Positions 16,692 to 24,708 of a DNA stretch of 64,000 bases are shown here, in pieces. The notes beneath the pieces are model-generated. The model was given only the letters and a program-made list of their open reading frames with translations. It had not been told where the DNA came from and searched no databases. Source of the stretch: Teichococcus oryzae. GTDB taxonomy: Bacteria > Pseudomonadota > Alphaproteobacteria > Acetobacterales > Acetobacteraceae. The DNA lies in NCBI RefSeq assembly GCF_008386565.1, contig NZ_VUKA01000009.1, positions 1 through 64,000 of the forward strand, read 5' to 3'. Position 1 is the first letter of the stretch. The number at the start of each line of letters is the position of its first letter. The position numbers and the translations under genes were made by a program.

Positions 16692-18515
16692 ATGTGCGGC
16701 ATCGTCGGATTGGTGGGCCGTGAGGCCGCCTCGCCGCGCCTGCTGGAGGCGCTGCGGCGGCTCGAATATCGCGGCTATGACAGCGCCGGCATCGCCACCC
16801 TGGTGAACGGGCATATCGAGCGGCGCCGGGCCGAGGGCAAGCTGCGCAACCTGGCCGACGTGCTGGAGCGCCAGCCGCTGGCTGGCACCACCGGCATCGG
16901 GCACACGCGCTGGGCCACGCATGGCGCGCCCACCGAGCGCAACGCCCACCCGCACGGCACCGCCCGCGTGTCGGTCGTGCATAACGGAATCATCGAGAAC
17001 TATGCCGAGCTGCGCGCCGAACTGGAAAGCCAGGGCGTGGGGTTCGAGACGGAAACCGACACCGAGACGGTGGCCAAGCTGCTGGACCATCTGCTGGCCC
17101 AGGGCGCCACGCCGGAACAGGCGGTGTCCGCCACGCTGAAGAAGATCCACGGCGCCTTCGGGCTGGCGATGATCTTCGCCGGCCATGGACGCAAGCTGAT
17201 CGCCGCCCGCCAGGGCAGCCCGCTGGCCGTCGGCTATGGCGAGGGCGAGATGTTCGTGGGTTCCGACGCGCTGGCGCTGTCCCCGATGACCCGCCGGATC
17301 GCCTACCTGGAGGAAGGCGACTGGGTGGTGCTCTCGGATTCGGAGGCGCGGTTCTTCGACGCCGAGGACCGGCCGGTCAGCCGCGAGGTGAAGCTGACCG
17401 CCTATTCCGGCGCCGCGGTGGGCAAGGGCAATTACCGGCATTTCATGGAGAAGGAACTTCATGAGCATCCGGTGGTGCTGGGCGACACGCTGCGCCAGCA
17501 CATCGACCCGGCGACGCGGGCGGTGGCGCTGCCGCCGCTGCCCTTCGACCCGGCGGCGGTGCCGAAGATCACCTTCTCCGCCTGCGGCTCCGCCTATCTG
17601 GCGGCGCAGGTGGGGCGCTACTGGATCGAGCAGGTGGCACGCATCCCGGTGGATTCGGATGTCGCCAGCGAGTTGCGCTACCGCGACCCGCCGCTGCCCG
17701 AAGGCGGCGCGGCACTGCTGGTCAGCCAGTCCGGCGAGACGGCCGACACGCTGGCGGCGCTGCGCCTGCTGCGCAAGCGGGGTCAGCACGTGCTGTCGGT
17801 GGTGAATGTCGCCGAAAGCACCATGGACCGCGAAAGCGACGGCACGCTGCTGACCATCGCGGGGCCGGAGATCGGCGTCGCCTCCACCAAGGCCTTCACC
17901 GCACAACTCGCGGTGCTGGCGGCGCTGGCGCTGGGCTTCGGCCGCGCCCGCGGCACCTTGTCCGCGGCGGAGGAAGCGCGGCTGACCGCCGCCCTTCTGG
18001 AAGTGCCGGGCCATGCCGCCACCCTGCTGGAAGGCGGCGAGGAGATCCAGGCCCTGGCTGCGGAGGTGGCGCTGGCGCGGGATGTGCTGTTCCTCGGCCG
18101 TGGCTCCCTTTACCCGATCGCGCTGGAAGGCGCGCTGAAGCTGAAGGAGCTGAGCTACATCCATGCCGAGGGCTACGCCGCCGGGGAGATGAAGCACGGG
18201 CCGATCGCGCTGATCGACCAGGATGTGCCGGTGATCGCCCTTTGCCCTTCCGGCCCACTTTTCGAGAAAACGGCGTCCAACCTTCAGGAAGCGGCGGCGC
18301 GCGGCGGGCGCATCATGGCCTTCACCGACGCGGCGGGCGCGCCGGCCCTCCGTCGCTTCGCCGAGCGTGTGGTGACGCTGCCCACCGTCGATCCCTTCGT
18401 GGCGCCGATCCTGCACGCCATTCCGGTGCAACTGCTGGCCTATCACGTGGCCGTGCTGAAAGGGACGGACGTCGATCAGCCGCGCAACCTGGCGAAGGCC
18501 GTGACGGTGGAATAA
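16692..18515 (+). CDS. glmS: Glutamine--fructose-6-phosphate aminotransferase (isomerizing)
   Basis: A 607-residue enzyme that makes glucosamine-6-phosphate from fructose-6-phosphate and glutamine, the entry step of the hexosamine pathway. MCGIVG at the N-terminus gives the catalytic Cys after Met removal; GYDSAGIA, THGAPTERNAHPH and the glutaminase core follow. Two SIS domains fill the C-terminal half (TFSACGSAYLAAQVGRYWIE, LVSQSGETADTLAALR, ASTKAFTAQ). The protein ends DQPRNLAKAVTVE, the standard GlmS C-terminus with the catalytic loop Lys. No glmS ribozyme is expected or seen with a 1-base intergenic gap. Confidence 0.98.
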   Translation: MCGIVGLVGREAASPRLLEALRRLEYRGYDSAGIATLVNGHIERRRAEGKLRNLADVLERQPLAGTTGIGHTRWATHGAPTERNAHPHGTARVSVVHNGIIENYAELRAELESQGVGFETETDTETVAKLLDHLLAQGATPEQAVSATLKKIHGAFGLAMIFAGHGRKLIAARQGSPLAVGYGEGEMFVGSDALALSPMTRRIAYLEEGDWVVLSDSEARFFDAEDRPVSREVKLTAYSGAAVGKGNYRHFMEKELHEHPVVLGDTLRQHIDPATRAVALPPLPFDPAAVPKITFSACGSAYLAAQVGRYWIEQVARIPVDSDVASELRYRDPPLPEGGAALLVSQSGETADTLAALRLLRKRGQHVLSVVNVAESTMDRESDGTLLTIAGPEIGVASTKAFTAQLAVLAALALGFGRARGTLSAAEEARLTAALLEVPGHAATLLEGGEEIQALAAEVALARDVLFLGRGSLYPIALEGALKLKELSYIHAEGYAAGEMKHGPIALIDQDVPVIALCPSGPLFEKTASNLQEAAARGGRIMAFTDAAGAPALRRFAERVVTLPTVDPFVAPILHAIPVQLLAYHVAVLKGTDVDQPRNLAKAVTVE

Positions 18516-18563
18516 GCGGCACGGTGCCGGCGCCTGGGCGGTGCCATGGCCGCCGATCATGGA

Positions 18564-18597
18564 ATGGCGGCCCCGGCCTCGGTATCCGGGCCGCCAT
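18564..18597 (+). terminator. Possible terminator hairpin after glmS
   Basis: ATGGCGGCCC (18564-18573) and GGGCCGCCAT (18588-18597) form a perfect 10-base stem with a 14-base loop, about 50 bases past the glmS stop. There is no T-tract, so termination is uncertain. Confidence 0.35.
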
Positions 18598-18674
18598 CGT
18601 GGTTGCGCAATCGGGCCTGCGCAGGGATGCCAGCCTGCGCCGCATCCGCCGCGCCACTCACCCGTGGCGGGACG

Positions 18675-18827
18675 CTAGAACCGGCCTGTCAGCATCATGA
18701 TCAGCAACACGATCAGGATCAGGCCCAGCACGCCGGACGGGCCGTAGCCCCAGCCCCGGCTGTAGCCCCAGCTCGGCAGGGCGCCGATCAGCAGCAGGAT
18801 CACCAGGATCAGGAGGATTGTGCTCAT
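18675..18827 (-). CDS. DUF3309 family small membrane protein
   Basis: A 50-residue hydrophobic peptide starting MSTILLILVILLLIG and containing the family signature LPSWGYSRGWGYGPSGVLGL, followed by a second hydrophobic stretch LILIVLLIMML. That is the DUF3309 pattern common in alpha- and betaproteobacteria; function unknown, probably an inner-membrane hairpin. The ATG at 18827 is preceded by AAAGGAG. It stands alone between convergent glmS and the divergent gabD-like gene. Confidence 0.85.
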   Translation of the reverse strand: MSTILLILVILLLIGALPSWGYSRGWGYGPSGVLGLILIVLLIMMLTGRF

Positions 18828-19044
18828 GGCGGTCTCCTTTCGGCAGCTTCGCGCGCCTGCCGTGGCGCTGGCGGCACCGGGTTGCGCCGTCCTCAAGCGG
18901 CAACGCTGCCATGGCATTTCCGTTGCGGCGCCTGCTCAGCACGGCCTCGGGAGCCGGGCTGACACCGGGCCGGGTCGCGCCTAGTCTTTGTGCCGCCACG
19001 AAGTGCCACGCCGCCGAAGGCGGGCGAATGAGGAAGGTGCCAAC

Positions 19045-20523
19045 ATGCTCGACACTGTTGCCAAGCTGCCGTTGAAGGACCCCGACCTGCTGCGCCAGGC
19101 CAACCTGATCAACGGGGAATGGGTGAAGGCCGACAGCGGCAAGACCCTGGAGGTGCGCAACCCCGCCACCGGCGAGCTGGTCGGCACCGTGCCCGCCATG
19201 GGCGCGGCCGAGACGCGCCGCGCCATCGAGGCCGCCAACGCCGCCTGGCCCGCCTGGCGCGCGATGCTGGCCAATGAGCGCGCCGCCATCCTGAAGAAGC
19301 TGGCGGCGCTGATGCTGGCCAACACGGATGACTTGGCCGCCATCATGACCGCCGAGCAAGGCAAGCCCCTGACGGAGTCGAAGGGGGAGGTCGCTTATTC
19401 AGCTTCCTTCATCGAATGGTTCGCCGAGGAAGCCCGGCGGGTGAATGGGGAGACCATTCCGCAGAACGCCAAGGGCCGCCGCATCCTGGTGACCAAGGAG
19501 CCGGTAGGCGTGTTCGCCGCCATCACGCCCTGGAACTTCCCTTCCGCCATGATCACCCGCAAGGCCGGCCCTGGCTGGGCGGCGGGCTGCACCGGGGTGA
19601 TCCGCCCGGCCTCGCAGACGCCGTTCTCGGCGCTGGCCATCGGCGTGCTGGCGGAGCGCGCGGGCATGCCGAAGGGCGTGTGCAACATCATCACCGGCCC
19701 GTCCTCCGGCACCGGCAAGGAGCTGACCGGCAACCCGCTGGTGCGCAAGCTGAGCTTCACCGGCTCCACCGAGGTTGGCCGCGTGCTGCTGGCGCAATGC
19801 GCCGAGACCATCAAGAAGACCTCGATGGAGCTGGGCGGCAACGCGCCCTTCATTGTCTTCGATGACGCCGATCTCGACGAGGCGGTGAAGGGCGCCATGG
19901 CGTCGAAGTACCGCAACACCGGGCAGACCTGCGTCTGCGCCAACCGCATCCTGGTGCAGGAAGGCGTGTATGAGGCGTTCAGCCAGAAGCTGAAGGCCGC
20001 GGTCGAGGGGCTGAAGGTCGGCAACGGGATGGATGAGGGCGTCACCCAGGGTCCGCTGATCAACGCCGACGCGGTGAAGAAGGTGGAGGCGCACATCGCC
20101 GATGCCCTGTCCAAGGGCGCCAGCGTCGTCACCGGCGGCAAGCCGCATGGCAATGGCGGCAATTTCTTCCAGCCCACCGTGCTGGCCAATGTGCCGCATG
20201 ACGCCGTGATCTTCCGCGAGGAAACCTTCGGCCCCGTCGCGCCGCTGTTCCGCTTCAAGACGGAGGAGGAGGCCATCAGGCTGGCCAACGACACCGAGTT
20301 CGGCCTCGCCGCCTATTTCTATTCGCGCGATGTGGGCCGCATCTTCCGCGTGGCCGAGGCGCTCGAATACGGCATCATCGGCATCAACGAGGGCATCATC
20401 TCGACCGCCGAGGCGCCGTTCGGCGGCTTCAAGCAATCCGGCCTCGGCCGCGAGGGCAGCAGCCACGGCATCGAGGAATACCTGGAGACCAAGTACCTGG
20501 CGCTGGGTGGCATCGGCGGCTAA
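19045..20523 (+). CDS. gabD: NAD(P)-dependent succinate-semialdehyde dehydrogenase (GabD type) with altered cofactor region
   Basis: A 492-residue aldehyde dehydrogenase, GabD-like throughout. The catalytic Cys is in NTGQTCVCANRILVQ and the general base Glu in MELGGNAPFIVFDDADLDEA. GabD oxidises succinate semialdehyde to succinate in GABA breakdown. Between residues about 172 and 190 the usual GPALAAGCTMVLKPAS reads GPGWAAGCTGVIRPAS: the Lys that contacts the cofactor ribose or phosphate is Arg and nearby positions are also changed. The rest is well conserved, so the enzyme may be active with changed cofactor use. ATG at 19045 has GAGGAAGG upstream. Glutathione reductase follows 96 bases later. 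Confidence 0.88.
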   Translation: MLDTVAKLPLKDPDLLRQANLINGEWVKADSGKTLEVRNPATGELVGTVPAMGAAETRRAIEAANAAWPAWRAMLANERAAILKKLAALMLANTDDLAAIMTAEQGKPLTESKGEVAYSASFIEWFAEEARRVNGETIPQNAKGRRILVTKEPVGVFAAITPWNFPSAMITRKAGPGWAAGCTGVIRPASQTPFSALAIGVLAERAGMPKGVCNIITGPSSGTGKELTGNPLVRKLSFTGSTEVGRVLLAQCAETIKKTSMELGGNAPFIVFDDADLDEAVKGAMASKYRNTGQTCVCANRILVQEGVYEAFSQKLKAAVEGLKVGNGMDEGVTQGPLINADAVKKVEAHIADALSKGASVVTGGKPHGNGGNFFQPTVLANVPHDAVIFREETFGPVAPLFRFKTEEEAIRLANDTEFGLAAYFYSRDVGRIFRVAEALEYGIIGINEGIISTAEAPFGGFKQSGLGREGSSHGIEEYLETKYLALGGIGG

Positions 20524-20619
20524 GGCCGCCATGCTGGGTGGGCGGCCGTGGCTTGACGCGGGGCCGCGGCCGGCCCTTCTTGCCCGCACCAGATGCAGCA
20601 GCGGAGGGGCGCCCGCCCG

Positions 20620-21981
20620 ATGAGCCAGTACGATTTCGACCTTTTCGTCATTGGCGGCGGCTCCGGCGGCGTGCGCTGCGCCCGCATCGCCGCCGGCCAT
20701 GGCGCGCGGGTCGGCGTCGCCGAGGAACGCTTCTGGGGCGGCACCTGCGTCAATGTCGGCTGTGTGCCCAAGAAGATCATGGTGCACGCCGCGGAATACG
20801 GGCAATGGGCGCGCGAGGCACCGGCCTTCGGCTGGACCGGGATGCGGGCCGGGGAGCATGACTGGCCGGCCCTGGTCGCGGCCCGCGATGCCGAGGTGCG
20901 GCGCCTTTCCGGCATCTATGACCGCTTGCTGGGCAATGCCGGGGCGCAGGCCTTCAACGCCCGCGCCACCTTCATCGACCCGCACACCCTGGATGTCGGT
21001 GGCCGGCGCGTCACCGCCGGGCGCATCGTCATCGCCGTGGGCGGCCGCCCGATCCGGCCGGAGATCCCCGGATGCGAGCTTGGCCTTGTCTCCGACGACC
21101 TGTTCGAGCTGAAGGAGCTGCCGCGCCAGATCACCGTGGTCGGCAGCGGCTACATCGCGCTGGAATTCGCCTGCCTGCTGCGTGGCCTGGGGTCCGAGGT
21201 GGATCTGGTCTACCGCCAGGCCCTGCCGCTGCGCGGCATGGATGGCGAGCTGCGCGAGGCGATGGCGGAGGCGCTGACCAGCCAGGGCATCCGCCTGCAT
21301 CCGGGCGAAACGCTGGCCCGGCTGGAACGCGTGGGGGACGGGGTGGCGTTGACCACCGGCTCCGGCAGGACCCTGCCATCGGGCCAGGTGATCTTCGCCA
21401 CGGGCCGCGTGCCGCATACCGAGGGGCTGGGGCTGGAACGGGCCGGCATCACGCCTGGCCGCTCCGGCTGCGTGCCGGTCACGGTGCAGCAAGCCACCGA
21501 GCAGCCGCACATCTTCGCGGTGGGTGACGTCACCGACCAGCTGAACCTGACCCCGGTGGCGACGGCGGTGGGCCACGCCCTGGCCGACACCCTGTTCGGC
21601 AACAAGCCGCGCGTGGCGAGCTTCCTGAACGTGCCGACAGCCGTGTTCACCTCGCCCCCCGCCGCCATGGTCGGGCTGACCGAGGAGGTGGCGGCGCAGG
21701 AAGGGCCGGTGGAGATCTATTCCGCCCGCTTCACGCCGATGCGCCACACCATCAGCAAGCAGCCGCGCAAGACCTTCATGAAGCTGGTTGTGTCCGCGCG
21801 GACGCGGCGCGTGCTGGGCGCCCACATGCTGGGCGAGGATGCCGCCGAGATCATGCAGGGCATCGCGGTGGCGATCGTTGCCGGCGCCACCAAGGAGGAT
21901 TTCGACAGCACCATCGGCATCCACCCGACGGCGGCCGAGGAATTCGTCACGCTGCGGACAATGACGCGCCGCGTCGGCTGA
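20620..21981 (+). CDS. gor: Glutathione-disulfide reductase
   Basis: A 453-residue flavoprotein disulfide reductase. It has the N-terminal FAD motif FVIGGGSGGVRCARIAA, the redox-active pair GGTCVNVGCVPKK (residues about 38-50), the NAD(P)-binding VVGSGYIALEFA, IFAVGDVTD and the C-terminal catalytic GIHPTAAEEFVT. It reduces oxidised glutathione with NADPH in the cytoplasm. ATG at 20620 (MSQYDFDLFVIGG) is preferred over an upstream in-frame ATG at 20593. The downstream small membrane protein starts within its stop codon. Confidence 0.93.
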   Translation: MSQYDFDLFVIGGGSGGVRCARIAAGHGARVGVAEERFWGGTCVNVGCVPKKIMVHAAEYGQWAREAPAFGWTGMRAGEHDWPALVAARDAEVRRLSGIYDRLLGNAGAQAFNARATFIDPHTLDVGGRRVTAGRIVIAVGGRPIRPEIPGCELGLVSDDLFELKELPRQITVVGSGYIALEFACLLRGLGSEVDLVYRQALPLRGMDGELREAMAEALTSQGIRLHPGETLARLERVGDGVALTTGSGRTLPSGQVIFATGRVPHTEGLGLERAGITPGRSGCVPVTVQQATEQPHIFAVGDVTDQLNLTPVATAVGHALADTLFGNKPRVASFLNVPTAVFTSPPAAMVGLTEEVAAQEGPVEIYSARFTPMRHTISKQPRKTFMKLVVSARTRRVLGAHMLGEDAAEIMQGIAVAIVAGATKEDFDSTIGIHPTAAEEFVTLRTMTRRVG

Positions 21982-22169
21982 TGGGGCCGTTGCTGCGCCT
22001 CAGCATCTTCCTGTCCCGGCTGGTGCGGAACCCGCCCCCGCGCCGCGTCGCCCTGGTGATGCTGACGGCGCTGGTTCTGGCCGTGGGACTGGTGGTGGTC
22101 GAGCGGACCATCGGCTGGCCCGAGGCGCTGCGGGCCGACAAGGTGCCGATGCGGCGGCTGGGTTCCTAG
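21981..22169 (+). CDS. Small single-pass membrane protein coupled to gor
   Basis: A 62-residue basic protein with one clear transmembrane segment (VALVMLTALVLAVGLVVV, residues about 24-41) and a short soluble tail. Its ATG overlaps the gor stop codon by one base (TGATG), which suggests translational coupling. I do not recognise the family. Positive residues (RLVRNPPPRR) precede the membrane segment, predicting the N-terminus inside. The coupling is the main evidence that it is real. Confidence 0.6.
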   Translation: MGPLLRLSIFLSRLVRNPPPRRVALVMLTALVLAVGLVVVERTIGWPEALRADKVPMRRLGS

Positions 22170-22316
22170 TGCCCGCCCGCGAAGCTCGCGGGTTCACCCA
22201 GGAACGCAGCGGACCGGAAGGCCACCGGAAGCAACGCGGCTGTTCTGACCCCGAGGGCCGAAGGACTTCGAGATCAGGATATTGGAGCGGTTTCAGTCCG
22301 CCTGATCAGGCCGGCC

Positions 22317-23141
22317 TCAGCCCTGTGCCCAGGGCGTCGGCGGGTCCTCTGCCACGGGGCGGCCGCGCCGCATGCGGCCGCGCGACAATTCCGTGACCAC
22401 GCCGTGCAGGGTGCGCAACTCCTGCTCCGTCACCTCGCCGCGCTGGAACCAGTGGCGCAGGTTGCGCACCATGCCCGGCCGCTTGGGCAGGTTGTCGAGG
22501 AAGCCGCAGGCGTCCAGCTCGGCGGTCAGGCGGTTGAGGAAGCCTTCCAACTCACCCTTGGTCGCGACATGCGTCTCGTTGGTCATGAGCTGACGGGGCG
22601 GCGTCTGGTCCTCGGCGGCGTTCCACCATTCATAGGCCAGGATCATCACCGCCTGCGCCAGGTTCAGCGACATGTGGGCCGGGTTCAGCGGGTAGCGCAC
22701 CAGCGTATCCGCATGGGCCATGTCGTCATTCTCCAGCCCGGCGCGCTCGGGGCCGAACAGGATGGCGGAACGCAGGCCACGGCCGCGGCAGATCTCCACC
22801 AGGTCCTCGGCCGCCGCGCGCGCGGTGCGCAGTGGGGTCACGATGTGGCGCGGCCGGGGGCAGGTGGCGAAGACGCGATGGCAATCGGCCACCGCATCGG
22901 CCACCGTCTCGTGCACCGTGGCGGCGTCCAGGATGCGGTCGGCGCCGGAGGAAGCATACCAGGCGCGCTCCAGCGGCCAGCCATCGCGCGGCGCCACCAG
23001 CCGCAGGTGGAACAGCCCGCCATTGGCCATGGCGCGCGCGGCGGTGCCTATGTTCTCGGCCAACTGCGGGCGCACCAGCACGACGATCGGGCTTTCGCCG
23101 GGCAGGGGCTTCAGGTCGGCGCCACCATCGCGGCCGGTCAT
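22317..23141 (-). CDS. trmJ: tRNA/rRNA methyltransferase, SpoU/TrmJ family
   Basis: A 274-residue SPOUT methyltransferase that probably methylates tRNA at the wobble-proximal position 32 (2'-O). TrmH-type motifs are IVVLVRPQLAENIGTAARAM (motif 1), the ILFGPERAGLENDDMAHAD motif 2 and YPLNPAHMSLNLAQAVMILAYE (motif 3), which form the SAM knot. The C-terminal extension (TKGELEGFLNRLTAELD) matches TrmJ. ATG at 23141 is preferred; the frame is open far upstream but those residues show no homology pattern. It lies 104 bases downstream of the DUF305 gene on the same strand. Confidence 0.88.
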   Translation of the reverse strand: MTGRDGGADLKPLPGESPIVVLVRPQLAENIGTAARAMANGGLFHLRLVAPRDGWPLERAWYASSGADRILDAATVHETVADAVADCHRVFATCPRPRHIVTPLRTARAAAEDLVEICRGRGLRSAILFGPERAGLENDDMAHADTLVRYPLNPAHMSLNLAQAVMILAYEWWNAAEDQTPPRQLMTNETHVATKGELEGFLNRLTAELDACGFLDNLPKRPGMVRNLRHWFQRGEVTEQELRTLHGVVTELSRGRMRRGRPVAEDPPTPWAQG

Positions 23142-23245
23142 GGGCAGAGTTCCTCGGGGATCTGGAAGCTGGCGGGGACGCGCCCCCGATAGCCGCCCCC
23201 GAGGCGCCAGGGAAGGGCTAGGGAAGGGCCAGGGGAGGGGCCGGC

Positions 23246-23662
23246 TCAGCGGCCCTGGTTGAGGTAGCTCCGCAGCACCGCGATCTCCTTCTGCTGCGCG
23301 TCGATGATCTCCTGCGCCATTTCCCGCAGCACCGGGTCCTTGCCGTGCTGGAGCTGGATGCGCGCCATCTCGATGGCGCCCTGGTGGTGCGGGATCATGG
23401 CGGCGGCGAAATCGCGGTCGGGGTCGCCCGTGTAGGGAATATCCATCGCCTTGTGCATCCGTTCGGACGCCGCCCGCATCTCCGCGACAGCCGGGCCGGA
23501 AGGCTGACCAGAGGACTGACCGGAGGACTGGCCGGAGGCGGCGCCGCTCTCGGCGTGCCGCGCGCCGGAGTGCTGGGCGCCGGAGTGCTGGGCGAATACC
23601 GCGCCCGGCAGGGCCAGCGCGAATGCGGACACCAGGGCGAGACGGCGGAGGCAGTGTGTCAT
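23246..23662 (-). CDS. DUF305 family exported protein
   Basis: A 138-residue secreted protein with a signal peptide (RRLALVSAFALALPGAVFAQ), a repetitive linker rich in HSG and SGQ units (residues about 24-60), and a C-terminal DUF305 four-helix domain containing the hallmark AAMIPHHQGAIEMARIQL. The paired His and the Met residues suggest metal (often copper) handling, an inference from family association. The linker is encoded by short tandem DNA repeats and adds further His residues. It may share a transcript with the downstream methyltransferase gene. Confidence 0.85.
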   Translation of the reverse strand: MTHCLRRLALVSAFALALPGAVFAQHSGAQHSGARHAESGAASGQSSGQSSGQPSGPAVAEMRAASERMHKAMDIPYTGDPDRDFAAAMIPHHQGAIEMARIQLQHGKDPVLREMAQEIIDAQQKEIAVLRSYLNQGR

Positions 23663-23834
23663 AGGGTTCTCGTGAGGCTGGATCGTGTCGGGCCGCGCCG
23701 TGACAGGGCGGGCTGGCCGGGATGGCATCATTGCCCCGTGGCAAGGCAAGGGCGGAAACGCTCTGTCACAGCATCGGCCCTGGCGAGGCCGGCATCATGC
23801 CCCAGATGCATGCAGATTTCTAACCGGAGCGCCC

Positions 23835-24707
23835 ATGCCTTCCAGCAGGCCCGCCTTTCATCCGCCCTGGCGGGATCGTCAGGGCCGGTTCTCCCCGCTG
23901 AAGCTGGCGGTGCTGCTGGCATGCTGCCTGCCGGCCCTGATGCTGGCCTGGCGTGCGGCGCAGGGCGAACTGGGCGGGCGGCCGGTGATGGAGGCCATCC
24001 ACGCCACCGGCCTGTGGGCGATCCGCATCCTGCTGCTGTCCCTGCTGGTCACGCCCTTGCGGCAGATGCTGCGCTGGCCGCGAGCCATGCTGGTGCGCCG
24101 CATGCTGGGGCTTGCGGCCCTGTTCTATGCGCTGGCGCATCTGCTGCTGTTCATGGTGGACCTGAAATGGGACCTGATGCGCGTCGCCTCGGAGATCGTG
24201 CTGCGCGTGTACCTGGCCATCGGCTTCACCGCGCTGCTGGGGCTGGTCGTGCTGGGGATCACCTCCACCGATGGCTGGGTGCGGCGCCTGGGCGGGCGGC
24301 GCTGGCAGGCGCTGCACCGCGCCGCCTATGGCATCGCCGTGCTCGGGCTGGTGCATTTCACCCTGCAAACCAAGCTCGACGTGACCGAGGCGATGCTGAC
24401 GGCCGGGCTGTTCCTGTGGCTGATGGGCTATCGCCTGCTGGCGCCCAAAGGGGGCGCCCCGGCCCCACGGCGGCTGCTGGCGCTGGCGCCCCTGGCGGCG
24501 CTGGGCACGGCGCTGCTGGAGGCCGGCTGGTACGGGCTGGCGACGGGCGTGCCGTTCTGGCCCGTGCTGATGGCCAATCTGGACATCGCCTTCGGCTTCC
24601 GGCCAGCCCTGTGGGTGGGGCTGGCCGGGCTGGGCATGGCCATGCTGGGCCTGGCGGGGCGGTGGCGCGGCGCGGCGGCGCCGGTGCTTCGCCGCCAGCC
24701 GGGATAG
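23835..24707 (+). CDS. msrQ: MsrQ-like heme-binding membrane protein (ferric reductase-like domain)
   Basis: A 290-residue inner-membrane protein with about seven hydrophobic segments and the MsrQ/YedZ His pattern: IHATGLWAIRILLLSLLVTP, LFYALAHLLLFMVDL, ALHRAAYGIAVLGLVHFTLQ. MsrQ binds heme and passes electrons from the quinone pool to the periplasmic methionine sulfoxide reductase MsrP. No msrP lies beside it. The protein is longer than a usual MsrQ of about 200 residues: a C-terminal extension of about 80 residues adds two hydrophobic segments. It ends one base before the convergent cysS stop. Confidence 0.82.
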   Translation: MPSSRPAFHPPWRDRQGRFSPLKLAVLLACCLPALMLAWRAAQGELGGRPVMEAIHATGLWAIRILLLSLLVTPLRQMLRWPRAMLVRRMLGLAALFYALAHLLLFMVDLKWDLMRVASEIVLRVYLAIGFTALLGLVVLGITSTDGWVRRLGGRRWQALHRAAYGIAVLGLVHFTLQTKLDVTEAMLTAGLFLWLMGYRLLAPKGGAPAPRRLLALAPLAALGTALLEAGWYGLATGVPFWPVLMANLDIAFGFRPALWVGLAGLGMAMLGLAGRWRGAAAPVLRRQPG

Positions 24708-24708
24708 G

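Noticed and set aside
16581-18560. 659-codon frame antisense to glmS
   Set aside because: Shadow frame; sense strand is an intact glmS.
20520-20560. Small inverted repeat around the gabD stop (GGCGG/CCGCC)
   Set aside because: Five-base stem overlapping the stop codon, expected by chance at this GC content.
19399-21924. 841-codon frame antisense to gabD and gor
   Set aside because: Runs across two well-supported genes and has only shadow composition.
22176-22192. Short hairpin CCCGCGA/TCGCGGG after the small membrane protein
   Set aside because: Seven-base stem with a 3-base loop and no T-tract; too common in DNA of this composition to call a terminator.
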